Below are positions 6,327-12,684 of a DNA stretch of 13,689 nucleotides, piece by piece. A model generated the notes under the pieces. That model was not told the DNA's origin. It did no database searches and saw only the letters and a list, made by a program, of their open reading frames with translations. The stretch is from Gemmatimonadales bacterium (GTDB lineage: Bacteria; Gemmatimonadota; Gemmatimonadetes; Gemmatimonadales; GWC2-71-9): positions 1-13,689 of the forward strand of contig JAUVRV010000027.1 of NCBI GenBank assembly GCA_030597435.1, given 5' to 3'. The translations under genes and the position numbers were made by a program. Each line of letters opens with the position of its first letter. Position 1 is the stretch's first letter.

Positions 6327-7003
6327 TCGTCCAGTGTAGCCTCAAACAGGAAGAAACAGAGTACGACGAATACTATGTCGAACGAAGCGAGCAACTTAAG
6401 CCAGCCGGCGAGATCGCTCAAGGGACGCCCTATCAGGATACGCGATGTCAGCTGAACCGCTCCGACCACGGGTGGTATTAGAAACGGTAGCAGCAGGACC
6501 GGCAACATGAGTTCGGCGAACCGTGTACGGACAACCATCGAGCTCAACAGGGTTCCGACCGAGACGAACGCGATGGTCGCCATGGCGATGACACCCATGA
6601 GCGCCGGGAGCTGGCGCACAATCGGTAGATTGTAGAACAGAATAAACAGCGGCAGCGACACGAGTTCCACGACACCCACGAACGCCAGATTGCCCAACAG
6701 CTTGCCCACGAAGATCGCGGAGGGAGGAATGGGTGCCAGCAACAGCGCGTCCATCGCCATGTTCTCGCGTTCCAGCATGAACGCCCGGTTGAGACCCAAC
6801 ATGGCCGCGAAAGTGAATGTCACCCAGAGTGCTCCCGGAGCGATATCCAGCGCACTCACAGCAGTCGGATCGCGCGCGAAGTAGAAGATCGACAGGACGA
6901 GCACGGCAAATACGATCGCTGACGCGAACGCGGTCTTCGTGCGCCATTCGATCTTCATATCCTTGGCTGCCACGGCCCAGGCCGCCATCCAGAAGCTACG
7001 CAT
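6323..7003 (-). CDS. ccmB: Heme exporter protein CcmB (ABC-type membrane subunit)
   Basis: 226 residues from the ATG at 7003; TTG at 7012, three codons earlier, is an alternative start. About six hydrophobic segments follow a short basic N-terminus (AAKDMKIEWRTK). The segment LGLNRAFMLERENMAMDALL followed by LLAPIPPSAIFVGKLLGN is the conserved cytoplasmic loop of CcmB that docks onto the ATPase CcmA, and PVLLLPFLIPPVVGAV is another family motif. CcmB with CcmA and CcmC forms the ABC complex that releases holo-CcmE from CcmC using ATP. It overlaps ccmA by 8 nt and ccmC by 4 nt. A GGGAG sequence lies about 10 nt before the ATG. Confidence 0.93.
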   Translation of the reverse strand: MRSFWMAAWAVAAKDMKIEWRTKTAFASAIVFAVLVLSIFYFARDPTAVSALDIAPGALWVTFTFAAMLGLNRAFMLERENMAMDALLLAPIPPSAIFVGKLLGNLAFVGVVELVSLPLFILFYNLPIVRQLPALMGVIAMATIAFVSVGTLLSSMVVRTRFAELMLPVLLLPFLIPPVVGAVQLTSRILIGRPLSDLAGWLKLLASFDIVFVVLCFFLFEATLDE

Positions 7004-7676
7004 CTGCTGCAAGCTCCCTGTAGCGAGCCATCACCGACATGGCATCCCGCCCGGCGACGGCCTCGAGACCGGCCAACCGGCCATCGACCATGAATCCCAC
7101 TGACGAGGCCAAGTCCACCACCTCGGCAAGTTGGTGGGTGGCCACGACAACGGCCCGGTTGCGCGCCTTCAGATCGATCAGTACATCCCGCACAATGACT
7201 GCCGCCGCCTCATCCAAGCCCGTCAGCGGTTCGTCCAATAGCAAAACCTCGGGGTCTGGCAACAACGCCCGCGCGATAGATAGCCGCTGCACCATGCCCC
7301 GACTGAAGGTCGCCACTCGACGGTCGCCGTGAGGGGCAAGACCGATCTTCTCCAACAGGCCCTGAATCAGCGCGGGATCGTCTTTGCCATACAGCCGGCC
7401 ATAAAACGCCAAGTTCTCCCGCGCGGTGAGGGCGTCGTACAACATCGAATTGTGCGCCACCATTCCGATGGCACCGGTGCGATGCACTGTGCCCTTGGTC
7501 GGTTTCAGCAGGCCGGCAAGCACTCGTATCAAGGTCGTCTTGCCAGCACCGTTGTGCCCCACAAGCATCAGGAAGTCGCCGCCCGACACCTCGATCGACA
7601 CCTCTCTCAACACGAGCCGGTGCCCGAATCGGCGCGACACCCCCTCTGCCAGAAGAGTCGGATCAGCGCTTGGCAT
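6996..7676 (-). CDS. ccmA: Heme exporter ATP-binding protein CcmA
   Basis: 226 residues from the ATG at 7676; two TTG codons precede it in frame, so a start at 7682 is possible. It is a single ABC ATPase domain with Walker A GHNGAGKT (40-47), ABC signature FSRGMVQRLSIARAL (124-138), Walker B VLLLDEP (144-150) and the H-loop His181 (VATHQ). The signature FSRGM in place of LSGGQ is typical of CcmA-like ATPases. It hydrolyses ATP to drive release of heme-loaded CcmE from CcmC. It is the first gene of the ccmABCD cluster; a hairpin separates it from the upstream STAS gene, so it may have its own promoter in the 100-nt gap, though I could not pick one out. Confidence 0.93.
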   Translation of the reverse strand: MPSADPTLLAEGVSRRFGHRLVLREVSIEVSGGDFLMLVGHNGAGKTTLIRVLAGLLKPTKGTVHRTGAIGMVAHNSMLYDALTARENLAFYGRLYGKDDPALIQGLLEKIGLAPHGDRRVATFSRGMVQRLSIARALLPDPEVLLLDEPLTGLDEAAAVIVRDVLIDLKARNRAVVVATHQLAEVVDLASSVGFMVDGRLAGLEAVAGRDAMSVMARYRELAADA

Positions 7677-7751
7677 CAACAATCATCACGAGTGAAACAG
7701 TCAATCGCCATACGGGAATGGGAACGGATACCTGTGAGCAGGCAAGAATAT

Positions 7752-7777
7752 AGCACCGCGGGCGGGGTGGCGGTGCT
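7752..7777 (-). terminator. Hairpin at the end of the STAS gene, candidate terminator or attenuator
   Basis: AGCACCGC (7752-7759) and GCGGTGCT (7770-7777) are perfect 8-bp inverted arms around a 10-nt GC-rich loop. On the minus strand the stem starts in the STAS stop codon and is followed by atattctt, a weak T-rich tail. It would reduce read-through from the STAS gene into ccmA. Confidence 0.5.
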
Positions 7778-8085
7778 CAGGGACTGTCGGTCGTTTCGAC
7801 TTCGAAGAGATCTTCGAGCTTGGTCAGCACGAGCAGGAATCGCAGCTCCTCGTTCACACCTCTCAATGTCACATGCACTCTGCGCTGGGCTGCCCGTCGC
7901 TGCACCATGATCAGCGCACCTAGGCCGGTACTGTCGACCGAACGGGTCGCGCTCAGATCGATCACGAGCCTTCCCGCGCCCCTGCGCATGTGATCGACGC
8001 GCGAGAACGCCTCGCGTCGGAACTCGTTACGAGAGTCCAAACCGAGTTCTTCGGGAGCCACAACAACCCGCTCTTCCAGCACCAT
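7777..8085 (-). CDS. STAS-domain protein, anti-sigma factor antagonist-like
   Basis: 102 residues from the ATG at 8085, chosen because AGGTGA lies 5 nt upstream and the product then matches one STAS domain; ATGs at 8112 and 8160 are open but lack such a site. The core is GRLVIDLSATRSVDSTGLGA. Ser52 in Asp-Ser-Thr-Gly aligns with the serine phosphorylated in SpoIIAA and RsbV, where the unphosphorylated form binds a kinase/anti-sigma and frees the sigma factor. No RsbW-like kinase, phosphatase or partner sigma is adjacent, so it is an orphan member whose partner lies elsewhere. The residues before the core (EERVVVAPEELGLDSRNEFRR) fit the first strand and helix of the fold. It precedes ccmA on the same strand, but a hairpin lies between. 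Confidence 0.85.
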   Translation of the reverse strand: MVLEERVVVAPEELGLDSRNEFRREAFSRVDHMRRGAGRLVIDLSATRSVDSTGLGALIMVQRRAAQRRVHVTLRGVNEELRFLLVLTKLEDLFEVETTDSP

Positions 8086-8090
8086 CTCTC

Positions 8091-8096
8091 TCACCT
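8091..8096 (-). promoter_or_regulatory. Shine-Dalgarno site that sets the STAS gene start
   Basis: AGGTGA on the minus strand, 5 nt before the ATG at 8085. It favours the 102-residue product over the longer open frames. Confidence 0.7.
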
Positions 8097-8312
8097 CGAG
8101 ACCTCCCACCATATCGCTACAATCGCTGCAAGCTTTGTGCAACGACCAGAATTGAATCATTAACAGCTTATTAGCAAGGACTGGTCACAACGACATAAAC
8201 AACTATACAGCAACGACTTACGTACTAGCAAGTGAGAGTCGTCACTACTCGTACAGTGGCAGTTCGCACCAGGGGCGCGTTTTGTGCAATGGCGCGCCCA
8301 GGTGCACGGAGC

Positions 8313-8318
8313 TATATA
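8313..8318 (+). promoter_or_regulatory. Candidate -10 box of acsA
   Basis: TATATA in the context gctatataag matches four of six bases of the sigma-70 -10 consensus, about 80 nt before the chosen acsA start. No matching -35 is visible at 16-18 nt upstream; that position is occupied by the GC-rich inverted repeat. Confidence 0.4.
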
Positions 8319-8336
8319 AGATCCCCCGTAGACCTC

Positions 8337-8366
8337 ATTCGGTAACACCCTATTCGGTAACACCCT
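8337..8366 (+). repeat. Two tandem 15-bp repeats in the acsA leader
   Basis: ATTCGGTAACACCCT occurs twice without a gap (8337-8351 and 8352-8366). If the TATATA box is used, the repeats lie in the 5' untranslated region, about 30 nt before the acsA start. They could be paired binding sites for a regulator or a recent duplication. Confidence 0.6.
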
Positions 8367-8396
8367 GGGATTTCATTCACTGGCATGGAGGATCAT

Positions 8397-10352
8397 GTGT
8401 CGGACCAGATCTCTACTCTGCTCGATGAACGGCGCACATTTCGACCGGCCGCAGCATTCAAACGCTCCGCCCATGTGAAAACGAAGACGGTTTACCGGGA
8501 GTCGGACACGGCACGGCTGCGCTTCTGGGCAAAGCAGGCCCGGCAACTCGACTGGATCAAACCGTGGAAGAAGGTCCTCGAGTGGAAGCCCCCTCACGCC
8601 AAGTGGTTCGTAGGCGGTAAGCTCAACGCCTCGGTCAACTGCCTCGATCGTCACGTCAAGACCGCTACGAAGAACAAGGCCGCGATTCTCTGGGAAGGTG
8701 AACCTGGTGATCGCCGCACCATCACCTACTGGGAGCTGTACCGGGAGGTGAATCGGTTCGCCAACGTGCTCAAGTCACTCGGCGCAAAGCGGGGTGACCG
8801 GGTCGTCATCTACATGCCGATGATTCCCGAAGTAGCGGTTGCGATGCTGGCGTGCGCCCGTATCGGTGCGCCACACTCAGTCGTGTTCGGTGGCTTCTCT
8901 GCCGAGTCGCTGAGGGACCGGATCAACGACACCAAGGCCAAGATCGTCATCACGGCCGACATTGGCTATCGCCGGGGACAGATTGTGCCATTGAAGCGGA
9001 ACGTCGACGAGGCGTTGGAGGAAACTCCCTCCATCAAGCACACAGTGGTGGTACGCCGCCGGGCCTTCGCACAATACGATGATTCACTGATGACCATGAA
9101 GCCGGGCCGCGATCACTGGTATCACGATCTCATGACAGACGCCAAAGCCTACTGTGAACCCGCGGTGATGGACGCAGAGGACATGCTGTTCATCCTCTAC
9201 ACCTCGGGCACGACTGGCAAACCCAAGGGCATCGTACACACTACGGGTGGCTATCTAACGCAGGCTATAACAACCACGCGCTGGGTGTTCGACCTCAAGC
9301 AGGACGACGTTTACTGGTGCACGGCAGACGTCGGATGGGTGACCGGTCACACCTACCTCGTTTACGGCCCGCTCGCGGCGGGCGCTACGGCGGTGATGTA
9401 CGAAGGATCACCCGACTGGCCCGACAAGGACCGGCTCTGGGAGATCGTGGAGCGCTACGGCGTGTCGATCTTCTACACAGCGCCAACCGCCATTCGCGCG
9501 TTCATGAAATGGGGTAGCGACTTCCCGGCCAGTCGTGATCTCAGTACTCTGCGCCTGCTCGGTACCGTCGGCGAACCGATCAACCCCGAAGCGTGGATGT
9601 GGTATCGCCAGCACATCGGCGGCGGGAAGTGCCCGATCGTCGACACTTGGTGGCAGACGGAGACCGGCGGGATCATGATCACACCGCTACCCGGAGTCAC
9701 AACCACCAAGCCGGGCTCTGCAACAGTGCCGTTCCCGGGGATCGAGGCAGATCTTCTCGATGCAAAAGGACACCCAATCAAGGTCGGTGGGGGGTATCTC
9801 GTCATCACCAGCCCCTGGCCCGGTATGCTACGAACCATCTATCGGGACGACAAGCGTTACAGACAGCAGTACTGGAGTAAGTTCCCCGGCTGCTACTTCC
9901 CGGGCGACGGGGCCAAACGAGACGACGACGGCTACTACTGGATCCTGGGCCGGGTAGACGACGTGCTCAACATAGCCGGACACAGGATCGGCACTATGGA
10001 AGTGGAAAGCGCGCTGGTGTCGCACCCGGCGGTGGCTGAAGCGGCTGTCGTGGGCAAGCCGCACGATCTCAAGGGACAGGTGATCACGGCCTTCGTGATT
10101 CTCAGAACCGGGTTCGATCACTCGCCGGACTTGGTAGGCGAACTGAAGGATCATGTGGTGAAGAAGATCGGAGCCATTGCCAGACCGGAGGATCTCTTCT
10201 TCACACCAGACCTACCCAAGACTCGGAGCGGCAAGATCATGCGCCGGCTGCTGGGTGACATCGCCTCTGGCAGGGCGTTGGGTGATGTGACCACCCTGGC
10301 AGATCCAAGTGCGATCGAGGAAATGAAGCAGAAATATGAGGAAGAGGGGTAG
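8397..10352 (+). CDS. acsA: Acetyl-CoA synthetase (AMP-forming)
   Basis: 651 residues from GTG at 8397, preferred because GGAGG sits 5 nt upstream; the ATG at 8385 (655 residues) lacks a ribosome site. The enzyme converts acetate, ATP and CoA to acetyl-CoA, AMP and PPi in the cytoplasm. Visible are the P-loop TSGTTGKPKG (269-278), WWQTETGG (418-425) with the Trp that closes the acetyl pocket, WVTGH and GTVGEPI carrying the other pocket residues, GRVDDVLNIAGHR in the hinge region, and the C-terminal PKTRSGKIMRR with Lys613, the lysine acetylated in Acs regulation. The pocket residues favour acetate over longer acids. After Lys613 the usual Arg of RRLLR is Gly (RRLLGDIASG). It stands alone, with a repeat-rich leader and a VKOR gene converging 5 nt past its stop. 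Confidence 0.96.
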   Translation: MSDQISTLLDERRTFRPAAAFKRSAHVKTKTVYRESDTARLRFWAKQARQLDWIKPWKKVLEWKPPHAKWFVGGKLNASVNCLDRHVKTATKNKAAILWEGEPGDRRTITYWELYREVNRFANVLKSLGAKRGDRVVIYMPMIPEVAVAMLACARIGAPHSVVFGGFSAESLRDRINDTKAKIVITADIGYRRGQIVPLKRNVDEALEETPSIKHTVVVRRRAFAQYDDSLMTMKPGRDHWYHDLMTDAKAYCEPAVMDAEDMLFILYTSGTTGKPKGIVHTTGGYLTQAITTTRWVFDLKQDDVYWCTADVGWVTGHTYLVYGPLAAGATAVMYEGSPDWPDKDRLWEIVERYGVSIFYTAPTAIRAFMKWGSDFPASRDLSTLRLLGTVGEPINPEAWMWYRQHIGGGKCPIVDTWWQTETGGIMITPLPGVTTTKPGSATVPFPGIEADLLDAKGHPIKVGGGYLVITSPWPGMLRTIYRDDKRYRQQYWSKFPGCYFPGDGAKRDDDGYYWILGRVDDVLNIAGHRIGTMEVESALVSHPAVAEAAVVGKPHDLKGQVITAFVILRTGFDHSPDLVGELKDHVVKKIGAIARPEDLFFTPDLPKTRSGKIMRRLLGDIASGRALGDVTTLADPSAIEEMKQKYEEEG

Positions 10353-10357
10353 ACGAG

Positions 10358-10801
10358 CTAGTCGGCGGTGATCTCCTGCGCCGGGCGCCAACCCCGCAGA
10401 TTGAAGAGAGAAATCAAAAAGATGGTGGTCACCAGTATCGCGCAGATGATACACCATTGGCACCAGGCGTGGATGACCGCAGCTTCCAGGTACGTGAGAT
10501 AGCCGACGAAAACGACGCCTGTTCCAGAGAGGACCGACAACAATACTGTCGGTCCTCTTTTGTCATACCATGCATCTTGTAGCCCTGCGAGGCTGACCAC
10601 GAACAGTGACGCGAAGCCGACAGTGCCCTGGAACGCCACCGGAAGACCAAAGAACACCGCATACTCGCTCAGCTGTACCGTCTCACAACCCCCGGTCGAA
10701 CACACCATCGGACCCATGAGCCCGAGTCTCCACAGCCATAGATACAAAGCAACGAAGAACCCAATCAGGGCCAACGCCGCCGTGACCATTCTGTGGCTCA
10801 C
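10358..10801 (-). CDS. Vitamin K epoxide reductase (VKOR) family membrane oxidoreductase
   Basis: 147 residues from the GTG at 10801, which overlaps the dsbA-like stop (GTGA); ATG at residue 5 is an alternative. Four membrane helices are visible. Cys34 and Cys39 (MVCSTGGCETVQLSEYAVFFGLP cut here for length: Cys-x4-Cys then Ser45) form the extracytoplasmic loop pair, and Cys114-Gln-Trp-Cys117 is the active CxxC facing quinone; a further Cys120 follows. Bacterial VKOR proteins take the place of DsbB: they re-oxidise a DsbA-like thiol oxidase and pass electrons to quinone. The coupled DsbA-like gene directly upstream supports that role. The stop lies 5 nt from the stop of the convergent acsA gene, leaving no room for separate terminators. 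Confidence 0.92.
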   Translation of the reverse strand: MSHRMVTAALALIGFFVALYLWLWRLGLMGPMVCSTGGCETVQLSEYAVFFGLPVAFQGTVGFASLFVVSLAGLQDAWYDKRGPTVLLSVLSGTGVVFVGYLTYLEAAVIHAWCQWCIICAILVTTIFLISLFNLRGWRPAQEITAD

Positions 10802-11475
10802 CGGTTTCTTTCGATGGCCTGATCGACCAATGCCCGGACCTGGTCGTACGGGATCGCACCGACTGCGCGTTGACCCCCGATATCGAATGTCGGTGTCGAG
10901 CCAATGCCCATCGCCGCGATCTCCTCTCTCGTGGCCATGATGCGGCTCGCGTAACGTCCCTCTTCCATACATTGTGCGTACCTATCCAGGTCCACACCAA
11001 TCTCCTCGGCATAGCCCCGGAAGGTCCGCATCCACCCGCCAGGGTTTGACCTCAGCCAATTGCTCTGCCGGAACATCAGTTGGTCGTGCATCTCCCAAAA
11101 CTTGCCCTGTTCCCCAGCGCAGTCCGCCGCGTGGAGCGGAACCAGAGACGCCTGATTAAGAGCGAAACCACGAAAGCGCCAACGCGCCATCCCAGTCTGT
11201 ACCAGCCGGCTCTTGACATCCGGTCCCTGGAGAACCGCAAAGGCGGCGCAGGCATCACAGGTGAAATCGGCATACTCGACGATCTCGACCGGTGCCGACT
11301 CGTTCCCCATCACATACCCGGGAAACGCCTCGGTATTTACAGGGTTGGGCGCGTCCATGATCTGAGTAATGGCGTCACCTGACCCTTGGCTCGCCATCCA
11401 CACTGCAGCCGCGCCCACCACTGCAATTAGCGCCAGGATACCATAGAACGCCTTCATATTCACTCGTCCAGCCAT
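10798..11475 (-). CDS. Membrane-anchored DsbA-like thiol oxidoreductase (thioredoxin fold)
   Basis: 225 residues. A single N-terminal helix (about 8-28, AFYGILALIAVVGAAAVWMA) without a clear cleavage site anchors the protein facing outward. The thioredoxin-like domain starts at about 62 with APVEIVEYADFTCDACAAF; the active site is Cys73-Asp-Ala-Cys76, and the cis-proline loop is GSTPTF (Pro195). Cys119 and Cys169 lie in the inserted helical domain and could form a second, structural disulfide. It would introduce disulfides into exported proteins and be re-oxidised by the VKOR encoded next. The start at 11475 is fixed by AGGAGG 7 nt upstream, although an ATG at residue 7 follows the preceding stop. 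It overlaps the upstream unknown gene by 16 nt and the VKOR gene by 4 nt. Confidence 0.92.
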   Translation of the reverse strand: MAGRVNMKAFYGILALIAVVGAAAVWMASQGSGDAITQIMDAPNPVNTEAFPGYVMGNESAPVEIVEYADFTCDACAAFAVLQGPDVKSRLVQTGMARWRFRGFALNQASLVPLHAADCAGEQGKFWEMHDQLMFRQSNWLRSNPGGWMRTFRGYAEEIGVDLDRYAQCMEEGRYASRIMATREEIAAMGIGSTPTFDIGGQRAVGAIPYDQVRALVDQAIERNR

Positions 11476-11753
11476 TCTGCATCCTCCTCGGAACCCCCGA
11501 AATCCAGGTTCTCCATCTGTTGCTGTGCCTCTTCTACGATCTTGCGGCCCTCGCCGGTCTCCGCCGTATCGTAGGTGTGGCGCACCTCATAGTGAAACAA
11601 CTCGCTGCGAGCGTCACCCATCATCCTGATCAGCTCTGGGCCAGCGCGCAGCAGATCCGTATCACCCTCGATTTCTCGTATCCGAGCCGCGAGCGCCCGG
11701 AGGAGTTCCACCAGGCGTTCGGCTCGGCTGTCATCGTATACAGGCTCACTCAT
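11460..11753 (-). CDS. Small acidic protein of unknown function, first gene of the DsbA/VKOR operon
   Basis: 97 residues from the ATG at 11753; the frame is open upstream to 12032 but crosses the divergent gene and is not protein-like there. I do not recognise a family. The product is helical and charged: a Leu/Arg/Glu-rich amphipathic stretch (RAERLVELLRALAARIREIE, 10-29), a central part with SELFHYEVRHTYDTAET (51-67), and a strongly acidic tail (NLDFGGSEEDAEWLDE). It has no cysteine, no signal peptide and no membrane helix, so it should stay in the cytoplasm and is not itself a disulfide enzyme. It overlaps the DsbA-like gene by 16 nt, so co-translation is likely. No strong ribosome site precedes it. 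Confidence 0.75.
   Translation of the reverse strand: MSEPVYDDSRAERLVELLRALAARIREIEGDTDLLRAGPELIRMMGDARSELFHYEVRHTYDTAETGEGRKIVEEAQQQMENLDFGGSEEDAEWLDE
11483..11488 (-). promoter_or_regulatory. Shine-Dalgarno site of the DsbA-like gene
   Basis: A full AGGAGG on the minus strand, 7 nt before the ATG at 11475, located inside the end of the preceding gene. It decides the start and suggests strong translation. Confidence 0.8.
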
Positions 11754-11884
11754 GATCAATCCAATCAGAGAACATACGCCACTCACAACGACACTGTTCC
11801 ACAAATGCCGCAATTGCGCCGGATAGTGGCCGAGTGCTAAATTTGATGGTTGTGTAAGCCCTTTGATGAATCGGAGTATTGCGC
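11754..11884. promoter_or_regulatory. Divergent intergenic region with a 10-bp palindrome
   Basis: The gap separates the DsbA/VKOR operon from the divergent 89-residue gene. It contains the perfect palindrome CGCAATTGCG at 11809-11818, a plausible operator serving both directions. GGAG at 11873-11876 is a likely ribosome site for the plus-strand gene. No strong -35/-10 pair was found on either strand. Confidence 0.4.
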
Positions 11885-12154
11885 ATGGGAAAAAAAAGCA
11901 AACCCAAGCATAGAAAAGAGGACAATGCCAGCCCTTTTGACAAGGCCCGGGATGAACTCCTGAGCCACATCCTACACTGCGGGGTGCTGCAGGCTGAGCC
12001 CCAGCATCAAAAGGACTGGTTTGACGATACAATGGAGTATATGGCGGAGAGGTATGCGACTCTGTCCGACGACCAGTTGGACACCATTCGCACTCTAGGC
12101 GAACGGTATTGCAGGCCGGTCAAGCCTCACACTGAGGTCGGGGCAGTCAGCTAG
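11885..12154 (+). CDS. Conserved-looking small protein of unknown function
   Basis: 89 residues from the ATG at 11885, with GGAG 8 nt upstream; a TTG two codons earlier is less likely. I do not recognise a family. The N-terminus is very basic (GKKSKPKHRKED), then a helical body with SPFDKARDELLSHILHCGVL, a His/Trp segment QHQKDWFDDTMEYMAERY, and SDDQLDTIRTLGERYC. Cys32 and Cys77 are the only cysteines. There is no signal peptide or membrane helix; the charge pattern suggests a cytoplasmic protein, possibly contacting nucleic acid or ribosomes through its basic tail. It is a single-gene unit, divergent from the DsbA/VKOR operon and closed by a strong terminator, which shows it is really transcribed on its own. 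Confidence 0.75.
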   Translation: MGKKSKPKHRKEDNASPFDKARDELLSHILHCGVLQAEPQHQKDWFDDTMEYMAERYATLSDDQLDTIRTLGERYCRPVKPHTEVGAVS

Positions 12155-12188
12155 CAACCACCAACCTCAACTGCCTCATTGATTGTCA

Positions 12189-12213
12189 CCCCGCCATAAC
12201 TGGCGGGGTTTTT
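12189..12213 (+). terminator. Rho-independent terminator
   Basis: CCCCGCC (12189-12195), loop ATAACT, GGCGGGG (12202-12208), then TTTTT (12209-12213). It is a textbook intrinsic terminator for the plus-strand 89-residue gene. It ends one base before the stop codon of the convergent barrel-like gene; on the minus strand no T-run follows, so it should act mainly in the plus direction. Confidence 0.9.
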
Positions 12214-12684
12214 CTATTTCGCCGGTCTCCGTCTGATCTGCACGCCGCCCGCGATACGCACACCGCCCCCGATTCCTGCCTCGAGAAACCAGCCCCACTT
12301 GCCGCCGGGATTGGTCTCCAGACCGAATACACCCACCAGGTACTGCACGTTGTCGCCCTCCGTGAAGATGAATGCAACTCCGCCCGATGCATAAAGAGAG
12401 ATACCGCGGCGCTTATAGGGATTGAGATGAAATGAGATCAGCGCTTCCGGTCGGAACGCAAAGCTCCCGTCACGACTGCCGCCGTTGGCGAGCACTTGGA
12501 TTCGCATCCGGCCGTTGGTCCTGTAGCCCAGGCCCAGTCCGGCACCAAAGAAGTCCTCGTCCGCGAGGGTAGCCATACCGAGCGCCTCCCACTCCCAGGT
12601 CTTCTGTGCCCGAACCGGCGCCCCGGCCACTCCAAGCACGAAGAGCCCTGCGATGAAGGCGCGGCTAATCAATGATGATCTCAT
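12214..12684 (-). CDS. Secreted beta-barrel-like protein of unknown function
   Basis: 156 residues from the ATG at 12684. Residues 1-26 form a signal peptide: Arg2, a hydrophobic core ISRAFIAGLFVLGVAG, and a cleavage site near APVRAQ. The mature part alternates polar and hydrophobic or aromatic residues with many glycines (FGAGLGLGYRTNGRMRIQVL, then SLYASGGVAFIFTEG and KWGWFLEAGIGGGVRIAGGV), the pattern of a small 6-8 strand outer-membrane barrel, though it ends in RRRPAK without a terminal aromatic residue. The N-terminal codons overlap the end of the OsmC-family gene by 20 nt, so the two are coupled. The frame is open upstream to a GTG at 12756, but that part is not signal-like. It resembles the protein at 13082-13570 in layout, not clearly in sequence. 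Confidence 0.7.
   Translation of the reverse strand: MRSSLISRAFIAGLFVLGVAGAPVRAQKTWEWEALGMATLADEDFFGAGLGLGYRTNGRMRIQVLANGGSRDGSFAFRPEALISFHLNPYKRRGISLYASGGVAFIFTEGDNVQYLVGVFGLETNPGGKWGWFLEAGIGGGVRIAGGVQIRRRPAK

Larger units (their letters stand above)
8086..8396. promoter_or_regulatory. Divergent regulatory region between the STAS gene and acsA
   Basis: This 311-nt stretch is the longest non-coding region here and the most AT-rich, especially 8150-8230. On the acsA side it contains a 7-bp inverted repeat GGGCGCG/CGCGCCC with 13-nt spacer (8273-8299), a TATATA box at 8313-8318, and two tandem 15-bp repeats (8337-8366). The right arm of the inverted repeat falls where the -35 box would be; no good TTGACA-like box is present, which suggests an activator-dependent or repressed promoter. 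On the STAS side there are AT-rich hexamers (ttgctaataag near 8170 on the minus strand) but no clear -35/-10 pair. Short open frames inside are not protein-like. Confidence 0.55.

Noticed and set aside
8160..8363. Minus-strand 67-codon open frame in the acsA/STAS gap
   Set aside because: Cys/Ser-rich sequence without domain features in an AT-rich regulatory region; no ribosome site.
11832..11840. GAGTGCTAA, identical to the right half of the CIRCE (HrcA) operator
   Set aside because: The left half at the required 9-nt spacing (ttgcgccgg) matches only three of nine bases, and neither flanking gene is a chaperone. One 9-mer can occur by chance.
11754..12032. N-terminal extension of the acidic unknown protein to 190 residues
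   Set aside because: The added part is low-quality sequence that crosses the divergent gene's start; the ATG at 11753 gives a coherent product.
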